Shown here: in pieces, positions 42,752 to 50,382 of the stretch | How positions within the stretch are numbered: the first letter of the stretch is position 1 | Layout of the letters: each line of letters begins with the position of its first letter | Origin: Bacillus pseudomycoides | Lineage (GTDB): Bacteria > Bacillota > Bacilli > Bacillales > Bacillaceae_G | Assembly (NCBI RefSeq): GCF_002582035.1 | Contig: NZ_NUQE01000099.1 | Span: 1-50,382 of the forward strand | Direction: 5' to 3' | Length of the DNA stretch: 50,382 nt | The notes under the pieces: model-generated | What the model was told of the DNA's origin: nothing | The model's input: only the letters and a program-made list of their open reading frames with translations | Databases searched by the model: none | Program-made: the position numbers and the translations under genes

Positions 42752-44149
42752 ATGCAGCGACGAAAATCTTTAGCTATTTCAGTTCCGTATCAGTTAGACT
42801 TTTTTAAACAATATAAATTTCTTTCGCAAAATAAACCTCATCATATCATTTTAGAAAGTGGTCGCGGAGGGCGTTATAGTATTGCTGGACTTGATCCTGT
42901 AGCAATCGTTCGCGGGAAAGATGAGATGTTACATATATGGGAAAATGGAGAGGAAACAATAGAAAAAGGAAATCCATTGCACCTTATGCAAGGATATGTG
43001 GAACAATGGAAAACGGAGCATAATGATGTATATCCACCATTTCAAGGTGGTGCGATTGGTTATTTTAGTTATGATTGCATTCGATATATTGAGAAAATTC
43101 CTTCTCTTGCAGAAGATGATGTGAACGTACCAGATATATTCTTCTTATTGTTTGATGATGTATTTGTTTATGATCAGAAAGAACAAATGTTATGGATTAT
43201 TACCCATTATACAAATGATGAGAAACAAGCTGAACAACATTTGAATGACTTAAAAGGGCTTTGGTTACAAGGAGTGCCAGAATTGACGCTGCCGTTTATT
43301 CGTCCCGAAACAAATAAAGAAGCAGTTTCATTTACAGAGAAAGAGTTTATGGAAGCTGTTCAAAGAATTCAAGAGTATATTGGTGCGGGAGATGTGTTTC
43401 AAGTGAACTTGTCTACAAGACAAGAAAAAACATTGCAAACGCATCCGCTAGAAATCTATACGAAGCTTCGTGAAATTAATCCATCACCATACATGGGTTA
43501 TTTAGAACTTGGAGATTTTCAAATTGTAAGTGCTTCACCAGAGTTGTTGATTAAAAAACAAGGTAATGAAATGAGTACGCGCCCAATTGCGGGTACGCGC
43601 TCTCGTGGGAAAGATGAGCAAGAAGATCAAGAACTTGCAAAAGAGTTAATTGAAAATGAAAAAGAGCGTGCAGAACACGTTATGCTTGTTGATTTAGAGC
43701 GGAATGATTTAGGGCGTGTTTGTGAGTATGGAACGGTAGAAGTCGATGAATTCATGGTGATTGAGAAATACTCCCATGTTATGCACATCGTTTCAAACGT
43801 ACGCGGAGAATTAATGCAAGGAAAAGATGCTTTTGATGGTGTAGAGGCTGTATTTCCGGGCGGGACAATTACTGGGGCGCCTAAAATCCGTACGATGGAA
43901 ATTATTGAAGAGCTAGAACCAGTTCGCCGTGGTATTTATACAGGTTCAATCGGTTGGATTAGCTATTCGGGGGATATGGAATTAAATATTGTCATTCGCA
44001 CATTGCTTGCAAAAGATGGACAAGCATATGTACAAGCAGGTGCAGGAATTGTTATTGATTCTAATCCGAAAAATGAGTATAAAGAATCGTTAAAGAAAGC
44101 AATAGCTTTATGGCGTGCGAAAGAAAGTAGCGAAGAAACGGTTAGGTGA
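42752..44149 (+). CDS. pabB: Aminodeoxychorismate synthase component I
   Basis: With PabA makes 4-amino-4-deoxychorismate for folate. 465 residues, chorismate-binding fold: [35 protein letters not shown] and [11 protein letters not shown] are the conserved blocks. ATG 42752 has ACGAGGTG upstream. The frame stays open to 42701 through the repeat copy, but those residues are not part of the family. First gene of an eight-gene folate operon. Confidence 0.95.
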   Translation: MQRRKSLAISVPYQLDFFKQYKFLSQNKPHHIILESGRGGRYSIAGLDPVAIVRGKDEMLHIWENGEETIEKGNPLHLMQGYVEQWKTEHNDVYPPFQGGAIGYFSYDCIRYIEKIPSLAEDDVNVPDIFFLLFDDVFVYDQKEQMLWIITHYTNDEKQAEQHLNDLKGLWLQGVPELTLPFIRPETNKEAVSFTEKEFMEAVQRIQEYIGAGDVFQVNLSTRQEKTLQTHPLEIYTKLREINPSPYMGYLELGDFQIVSASPELLIKKQGNEMSTRPIAGTRSRGKDEQEDQELAKELIENEKERAEHVMLVDLERNDLGRVCEYGTVEVDEFMVIEKYSHVMHIVSNVRGELMQGKDAFDGVEAVFPGGTITGAPKIRTMEIIEELEPVRRGIYTGSIGWISYSGDMELNIVIRTLLAKDGQAYVQAGAGIVIDSNPKNEYKESLKKAIALWRAKESSEETVR

Positions 44150-44154
44150 GAAAA

Positions 44155-44742
44155 ATGATATTAATGATTGATAACTATGATTCCTTTACGTTTAATTTAG
44201 TACAATTTCTTGGAGAGTTAGGGCAAGAACTTATCGTCAAGCGTAATGATGAAATTACAATTGAAGATATCGAACAAATGCAGCCTGATTTTTTAATGAT
44301 TTCCCCAGGGCCATGCAGCCCGAATGAAGCTGGCGTGAGCATGGATGTGATTCGCCATTTCGCAGGAGAAATCCCGATTTTTGGTGTTTGTTTAGGGCAT
44401 CAATCTATTGCTCAAGTGTTTGGGGGAGATGTTGTTCGTGCGGATCGTTTAATGCACGGGAAAACATCCTTGATGCATCATGATGGGAAAACGATTTTTA
44501 AAGATATTCCAAATCCATTTACAGCAACGCGTTACCATTCTCTAATTGTAAAAAAAGAAACATTACCAGAGTGCTTGGAAGTAACATCTTGGACAGAAGA
44601 AGGAGAAATTATGGCACTTCGTCATAAAACATTACCAATTGAAGGTGTGCAGTTCCATCCGGAATCTATTATGACTTCCCATGGTAAGGAATTGCTGCAA
44701 AACTTCATTCGTTGTTATAGCCGGAGTGTTGCTACATGCTAA
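44155..44742 (+). CDS. pabA: Glutamine amidotransferase component II (PabA/TrpG)
   Basis: Supplies ammonia from glutamine to PabB and, in Bacillus, also to TrpE. 195 residues, class I amidotransferase with nucleophile Cys79 in GVCLGHQ and His168/Glu170 in FHPES. ATG 44155 gives the family N-terminus [11 protein letters not shown] and follows AGGTGAG; GTG 44146 overlapping the pabB stop is less likely. Confidence 0.96.
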   Translation: MILMIDNYDSFTFNLVQFLGELGQELIVKRNDEITIEDIEQMQPDFLMISPGPCSPNEAGVSMDVIRHFAGEIPIFGVCLGHQSIAQVFGGDVVRADRLMHGKTSLMHHDGKTIFKDIPNPFTATRYHSLIVKKETLPECLEVTSWTEEGEIMALRHKTLPIEGVQFHPESIMTSHGKELLQNFIRCYSRSVATC

Positions 44743-45608
44743 TTTATGTGAACGGTTTATTTGTTGAGGCGAGTGAAGCTAAAATATCTCCGTACGATCA
44801 TGGATATTTATATGGTCTGGGCGTATTTGAGACGTTTCGTATTTACAATGGGCATCCATTCTTATTAGATGATCATTATGAGCGGCTTATGACCGCCCTT
44901 TCGTCGATGCATATTGCATGGGAAATGACAAGAGATGATATAAAAAGCATTTTAAAAGAGTTAATCGTAAGGAATCATTTGCAAAATGCATATGTTCGTT
45001 TGAATGTGTCTGCTGGTGTTGGTGAAATCGGCTTGCAGACGGAGGTTTACGAAGAGCCTTCTATTATTGTTTTTATAAAGCTTTTACAATCTCCTGGAGA
45101 TGTAATCGAAAAAGAAGGAGTGATTTTAAGGCAAACTCGTAATACGCCAGAGGGAGAGTTTCGTTTAAAGTCACATCATTATTTAAATAATATTTTAGGG
45201 AAACGTGAGATTGGAAATATAACTACGAAAGAAGGAATTTTTCTTACGAAAGAAGGATATGTTGCGGAAGGGATTGTTTCGAACATTTTTTTCGTGAAAA
45301 ATGGCATATTGTATACACCGTCATTACAGACTGGTATTTTAAATGGGATTACTCGTTCCTTTATATTAGTAGCCGCTGCAACGTTGGGGCTTGAGGTGAG
45401 AGAGGGATTCTTTTTAAAAGAAGAGTTGTTTGCGGCTGATGAAGTGTTTGTTACGAATTCCATCCAGGAAATTGTGCCGCTTTGTGGCATTGGAGAGGTT
45501 CATTTTCCAGGTAAAGAAGGACTTGTTACAAATCAGCTTATATGTGTATATGAAGCATGTCGTGAAAAACTTTGGAGCCGAAATGAATTGTTAAGAGGAG
45601 ATGGCTAA
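44736..45608 (+). CDS. pabC: 4-amino-4-deoxychorismate lyase
   Basis: Splits aminodeoxychorismate into 4-aminobenzoate and pyruvate. 290 residues, PLP fold type [17 protein letters not shown] near the start, Lys145 in [11 protein letters not shown] as the likely PLP lysine, and [10 protein letters not shown]. It overlaps pabA by seven bases and its stop precedes folP by one base. Confidence 0.94.
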   Translation: MLIYVNGLFVEASEAKISPYDHGYLYGLGVFETFRIYNGHPFLLDDHYERLMTALSSMHIAWEMTRDDIKSILKELIVRNHLQNAYVRLNVSAGVGEIGLQTEVYEEPSIIVFIKLLQSPGDVIEKEGVILRQTRNTPEGEFRLKSHHYLNNILGKREIGNITTKEGIFLTKEGYVAEGIVSNIFFVKNGILYTPSLQTGILNGITRSFILVAAATLGLEVREGFFLKEELFAADEVFVTNSIQEIVPLCGIGEVHFPGKEGLVTNQLICVYEACREKLWSRNELLRGDG

Positions 45609-45609
45609 T

Positions 45610-46434
45610 ATGCAATGGAGTTATGAGATACAATGTGGTGAATATGCATTGAATTTAAATGAAAAGACATTCATTATGGGGATTTTGAATGTTACGCCTG
45701 ACTCTTTCTCTGATGGTGGTAATTACAATGCAGTGGAAGCAGCTGTCCGCCATGCAAAAGAGATGGTAATTGACGGAGCACATATTATTGATATTGGCGG
45801 GGAGTCTACTCGTCCTGGTTTTGCTAAAGTGTCAGAGGAAGAAGAATTACGCCGAGTTTTACCGATAGTTCGAGCGGTATCGCAAGCGGTGGATGTGCCT
45901 ATATCTATCGATACGTACAAAGCTGAGGTTGCAAAACAAGCCATTGAAGCCGGAGCGCATATTATTAATGATATTTGGGGTGCGAAAGCAGAACCGGAAA
46001 TTGCGAAAGTAGCAGCACATTACGACGTGCCAATTATCTTAATGCATAATCGTGATAATACAAACTATCGAAATTTCATGGCCGATATGATTGCTGATTT
46101 ATATGAAAGTATTACAATCGCGAAACGCGCAGGTGTGCGCGATGAGAATATTATTTTAGATCCGGGTATTGGATTTGCGAAAACATTTGAGCAAAATTTA
46201 GAAGCGATGCGAAATCTAGAGCAGTTGAAAGTGTTGGGGTATCCACTCCTTCTTGGAACCTCTCGAAAATCGTTTATTGGCCATGCGTTAGATTTGCCGG
46301 TAGAAGAACGTTTAGAGGGGACAGGTGCGACGGTTTGTCTTGGTATTCAAAAAGGATGTGAAATCGTACGTGTGCATGATGTGAAAGAGATGTCCCGCAT
46401 GGCGAAGATGATGGATGCTATGTTAAGGGGGTAA
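45610..46434 (+). CDS. folP: Dihydropteroate synthase
   Basis: Joins 4-aminobenzoate and dihydropterin pyrophosphate; the sulfonamide target (sul in B. subtilis). 274 residues, TIM barrel: GILNVTPDSFSDGG at 24-37, DIGGESTRPG near 57-66, and GTSRKSFIG. AGAGGAG at 45594-45600 is nine bases before ATG 45610; ATG 45601 directly abuts that site and is rejected. Confidence 0.96.
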   Translation: MQWSYEIQCGEYALNLNEKTFIMGILNVTPDSFSDGGNYNAVEAAVRHAKEMVIDGAHIIDIGGESTRPGFAKVSEEEELRRVLPIVRAVSQAVDVPISIDTYKAEVAKQAIEAGAHIINDIWGAKAEPEIAKVAAHYDVPIILMHNRDNTNYRNFMADMIADLYESITIAKRAGVRDENIILDPGIGFAKTFEQNLEAMRNLEQLKVLGYPLLLGTSRKSFIGHALDLPVEERLEGTGATVCLGIQKGCEIVRVHDVKEMSRMAKMMDAMLRG

Positions 46435-46439
46435 AGGAT

Positions 46440-46802
46440 TTGGATAAAATTTTTGTTCATGATATGGAGTTCTACGGTTACCATGGTGTATTTCCTGAAG
46501 AGAATAAGTTAGGGCAGCGGTTTAAGGTGGATTTAACTGTAGAATTAGATTTAAAGCGAGCTGGGACAACTGATAACTTAGAGTATTCCGTAAACTATGG
46601 GGAGTTATATGAGTTATGTAGAAGTGTTGTAGAAGAGAAAACATATAAGCTTGTGGAAAGTATTGCAGAAAATATTGCAGGAGATATATTAGAACGGTAC
46701 GATTGTATTATGAAGTGTATTGTAAAAGTTATTAAACCAGATCCGCCAATTCCGGGGCATTATCGTGCGGTGGCGGTTGAGATTGAGAGAGGGCGTTCAT
46801 GA
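46440..46802 (+). CDS. folB: Dihydroneopterin aldolase
   Basis: Converts dihydroneopterin to hydroxymethyl-dihydropterin and glycolaldehyde. 120 residues; FYGYHGVFPEENKLGQRFKVD carries the active-site Glu, and KPDPPIPGHYRAVAVEI ends the domain. TTG 46440 start: AAGGGGG and AAAGGA precede it and the protein begins MDKIFVHDMEF as in relatives. The stop overlaps the folK start. Confidence 0.95.
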   Translation: MDKIFVHDMEFYGYHGVFPEENKLGQRFKVDLTVELDLKRAGTTDNLEYSVNYGELYELCRSVVEEKTYKLVESIAENIAGDILERYDCIMKCIVKVIKPDPPIPGHYRAVAVEIERGRS

Positions 46803-47314
46803 ATAATGTAGTTTATATTGCTTTGGGTTCGAACATAGATGATCGCTATACGTATTTATCACAAGCGATAGAGTTGTTGCGTAAGCACCCGGCTATTGAA
46901 GTTGAGGATGTATCATCTGTTTATGAAACAGATCCAGTTGGGTATACAGAGCAAAATCAATTTTTAAACTTAGTTATAAAAATTTCTACCAATTTATTGC
47001 CGCAAGAATTATTGGCGGTGACACAAAAAGTGGAGAATGAACTAGGAAGGAAAAGGGAAATTAAATGGGGGCCTCGCACCATTGACCTTGACATTTTGCT
47101 CTATAATCACGAAAATATTGAAGCAGAGAATCTTATTGTTCCGCATCCGCGGATGTATGAAAGAGCTTTTGTTATCGTTCCGTTGATGGAGATTAATCAA
47201 GAAATGAACCGAAACATTTCACGTTCACAAGTAGAAGAAATGAAAAGGCGAGAGGGAGTAACGGTATGGAAGCAGAGAAATGGGGAAGACGCATTCGCGC
47301 TTTTCGTAAATTGA
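46799..47314 (+). CDS. folK: 2-amino-4-hydroxy-6-hydroxymethyldihydropteridine pyrophosphokinase
   Basis: Pyrophosphorylates the pterin used by FolP. 171 residues. YIALGSNIDDR at the start, the FLNLVIKI strand, and WGPRTIDLDILLYN near 88-101 with the magnesium-binding aspartates. ATGA-type overlap with folB. Its last 49 bases overlap the start of yazB in another frame. Confidence 0.95.
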   Translation: MNNVVYIALGSNIDDRYTYLSQAIELLRKHPAIEVEDVSSVYETDPVGYTEQNQFLNLVIKISTNLLPQELLAVTQKVENELGRKREIKWGPRTIDLDILLYNHENIEAENLIVPHPRMYERAFVIVPLMEINQEMNRNISRSQVEEMKRREGVTVWKQRNGEDAFALFVN

Positions 47315-47469
47315 AAGGCTACACACAAGAAGGTTTTGCGAAAGAATTAGGGGTATCTGTATCTGTTTTAGGTGAAGTGGAGAGAGGGAATCGAGTTCCG
47401 TCTCAGGATTTTGTCATAGAAGTTGCGAAGACATTGAAAGTTTCAATAGAAGAATTAATGCCGAAGTAG
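47266..47469 (+). CDS. yazB: XRE-family HTH protein YazB
   Basis: 67 residues, almost entirely one helix-turn-helix domain (RIRAFRKLKGYTQEGFAKELGVSVSVLGEVERGNRVPS). No effector domain. It starts at ATG 47266 inside folK, a 49-base overlap. Target genes are unknown; its place within the folate operon between folK and dusB is conserved in Bacillus, which hints at local control but does not prove it. Confidence 0.9.
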   Translation: MEAEKWGRRIRAFRKLKGYTQEGFAKELGVSVSVLGEVERGNRVPSQDFVIEVAKTLKVSIEELMPK

Positions 47470-47492
47470 GAATAACGAAGGGAGGCAACCGA

Positions 47493-48491
47493 GTGTTAAA
47501 GATTGCAAACATTGAAATGAAAAACCCGGTTGTGCTAGCGCCAATGGCAGGAGTATGTAACTCTGCATTCCGTTTAACGGTAAAAGAATTTGGTGCAGGA
47601 TTAGTATGTGCGGAAATGGTAAGTGATAAGGCGATTTTATTTAACAATCAAAAAACGTTAGACATGTTATATATTGATGAGAGAGAAAAACCGTTAAGCC
47701 TGCAAATTTTTGGTGGAGAAAAAGAAACACTTGTAGAAGCGGCGAAATATGTAGATAAAAATACAACGGCAGATATTATCGATATTAATATGGGTTGCCC
47801 GGTACCGAAGATTACAAAATGTGATGCGGGTGCAAAGTGGTTACTTGATCCGAACAAAGTGTATGAAATGGTAGCGGCAGTAGTAGACGCAGTCCAGAAG
47901 CCAGTTACAGTAAAAATGCGTATCGGTTGGGATGAAGACCACATTTTTGCAATTGAAAATGCGCAGGCGGTTGAACGCGCGGGTGGTCAAGCGGTTGCGG
48001 TTCACGGTCGTACTCGTGTTCAAATGTATGAAGGAAAAGCGGACTGGAATATCATTAAGCAAGTAAAACAAGCTGTGAATATTCCTGTTATCGGAAATGG
48101 TGATGTAGAAACGCCGCAAGATGCAAAGCGTATGCTAGATGAAGTGGGTGTGGACGGTGTAATGATTGGCCGTGCAGCGCTTGGTAATCCATGGATGATT
48201 TATCGTACAGTAAAATATTTAGAAACTGGTGAATTAATGCCGGAGCCATCTGTACGCGAAAAGATTGATGTATGTATGCTGCATTTAGATCGTCTTATTG
48301 ATTTGAAGAATGAAGACATCGCAGTTCGAGAAATGCGCAAACATGCTGCGTGGTATTTAAAGAGTGTTCGCGGTAATGCAAGAGTGCGCAATGGAATTAA
48401 TAGTTGTAATACACGTGCAGACCTTGCCTCTTTACTGACAGCATTTGTAGAAGAAGTAGAAGCGAAACAAAAATCTATTCAAGTTGGATAA
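47493..48491 (+). CDS. dusB: tRNA-dihydrouridine synthase
   Basis: Reduces uridines in tRNA D-loops; FMN-dependent TIM barrel. 332 residues. LAPMAGVCNSAFR at about 15-27, the catalytic Cys in NMGCPVPKITKCDAG near 98-112, VHGRTRVQMYEG and GNGDVETPQDA. GTG 47493 has GGGAGG upstream. Last gene of the folate operon. Confidence 0.95.
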   Translation: MLKIANIEMKNPVVLAPMAGVCNSAFRLTVKEFGAGLVCAEMVSDKAILFNNQKTLDMLYIDEREKPLSLQIFGGEKETLVEAAKYVDKNTTADIIDINMGCPVPKITKCDAGAKWLLDPNKVYEMVAAVVDAVQKPVTVKMRIGWDEDHIFAIENAQAVERAGGQAVAVHGRTRVQMYEGKADWNIIKQVKQAVNIPVIGNGDVETPQDAKRMLDEVGVDGVMIGRAALGNPWMIYRTVKYLETGELMPEPSVREKIDVCMLHLDRLIDLKNEDIAVREMRKHAAWYLKSVRGNARVRNGINSCNTRADLASLLTAFVEEVEAKQKSIQVG

Positions 48492-48559
48492 TAGTAAGGA
48501 ATAGAAGGGATGTTTGACATTCCTGTTCTCACTACCTATAATTACGTCTAAGAAATAAG

Positions 48560-48587
48560 AACTGCCAGCGCATAGCTGGCAGTTTTT
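48560..48587 (+). terminator. Terminator after dusB
   Basis: AACTGCCAGC/GCTGGCAGTT with a 5-base loop, then TTTC. Ends the folate operon. Confidence 0.92.
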
Positions 48588-48635
48588 CTAGTTGGTTAGA
48601 AAATGCTATACTATATATATTGTAAATTTTAATAG

Positions 48636-50154
<1,519 letters not shown>

Positions 50155-50156
<2 letters not shown>

Positions 50157-50187
50157 GCTTTGGGGTTTTCCCCAAAGCTTTTCTTTT
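50155..50187 (+). terminator. Terminator overlapping the lysS stop
   Basis: AAGCTTTGGGG/CCCCAAAGCTT with a TTTT loop, then TTCTTTTT; the left arm shares the stop codon. Confidence 0.93.
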
Positions 50188-50234
50188 TATTTTTATATTA
50201 TTTTATAAGGTGAAAAATTTTATTAAAAAAACTA

Positions 50235-50263
50235 TTGCAATTTAATTTAGGAACTGATATATT
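50235..50263 (+). promoter_or_regulatory. rRNA operon promoter P1
   Basis: TTGCAA (50235-50240), 17-bp spacer, TATATT (50258-50263), in AT-rich DNA that may act as an UP element. Confidence 0.75.
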
Positions 50264-50318
50264 TATATTCGTTGTCACGAACGGCAACGAGGAAAACAAC
50301 TTCGAAAGAAAAAAGTTG

Positions 50319-50347
50319 TTGACAGAAAAGAAACGAAATGTTATATT
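50319..50347 (+). promoter_or_regulatory. rRNA operon promoter P2
   Basis: TTGACA (50319-50324), 17-bp spacer, TATATT (50342-50347). Tandem with P1, 84 bp apart, as in Bacillus rrn operons. Confidence 0.85.
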
Positions 50348-50353
50348 ATTAAA

Positions 50354-50382
50354 GTCGCTTTGAGCGGCAAACAAGTTCTTTG
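50354..50382 (+). other. Start of the rRNA leader (boxA region)
   Basis: AGTCGCTTTGAGCGGCAAAC followed by AAGTTCTTTG is the usual Bacillus rrn leader; GTTCTTTG begins the boxA-like antitermination site. The 16S gene would begin beyond the window. Confidence 0.75.

Overview
This 50-kb window is the origin-proximal core of a Bacillus cereus-group chromosome. The gene order from csfB through yaaO-tmk-holB to pabBAC-folPBK-dusB-lysS and then an rRNA promoter follows the Bacillus subtilis 12-o'clock region almost gene for gene. Low GC, strong Shine-Dalgarno sites, frequent GTG/TTG starts and sporulation-sigma-factor promoters all fit. The organism signal comes from a dispersed repeat (about 155 bp, TTTAT/ATAAA ends, two GC-rich stems) that I take to be bcr1 of the B. 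cereus group. Several proteins differ visibly from the B. anthracis versions I remember, so this may be a more divergent group member; I cannot name the species.

Layout. 1-600: a repeat copy, a 44-bp palindrome and csfB (anti-sigma-G). 676-4943: yaaO-tmk-holB-ricT-yabA, for DNA replication and RNase Y control. 5092-6944: trmN6-yazA-rsmI, convergent with abrB (6973-7257, the only minus-strand gene). 7625-18403: metS, tatD, yabE, rnmV-rsmA, yabG, veg, sspF, ispE, purR, ridA and spoVG, mostly in short units with their own terminators. 18726-26488: glmU-prs, pth, fin, mfd, spoVT. 26848-32150: yabM-mazG-rqcP-yabP-yabQ-divIC and yabR. 32319-32475: tRNA-Met and tRNA-Glu. 32739-39531: spoIIE, then tilS-hpt-ftsH. 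39815-42524: coaX-hslO and cysK. 42752-48491: the folate operon pabB-pabA-pabC-folP-folB-folK-yazB-dusB. 48657-50156: lysS. 50235-50382: tandem rRNA promoters and leader; the 16S gene lies beyond the window.

How it works together. The region joins housekeeping information processing (replication, repair, tRNA and rRNA modification, translation quality control, cell-wall and nucleotide precursors, folate) with the sporulation switch. Spo0A-box sequences lie at abrB and spoIIE. A sigma-H promoter precedes spoVG. Promoters resembling sigma-F/G sites precede fin and spoVT, and more weakly sspF. A sigma-K-like site precedes yabG. Two small zinc-binding anti-sigma factors (CsfB and Fin) and two AbrB-fold regulators (AbrB and SpoVT) are in the same 26 kb.

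The unusual part is the repeat family. I count at least nine recognisable copies or remnants, in three size classes. Forward copies tend to lie on stop codons, three of them behind sporulation genes. Reverse copies tend to lie at the T-tracts of transcription terminators. One stem shows compensatory base changes between copies. I see no phage, insertion sequence, CRISPR array, secondary-metabolite cluster or defence island. Apart from the repeats, the window is ordinary conserved core.

Gene-free stretches over about 300 bp: 1-407 (repeat plus palindrome), 7258-7624 (divergent abrB/metS control region), 17211-17584 (repeat remnant, terminator, structured leader), 18404-18725 (terminator, mini-repeat, glmU promoter), 26489-26847 (full repeat, terminator, yabM promoter) and 35217-35555 (full repeat, otherwise nothing recognised).
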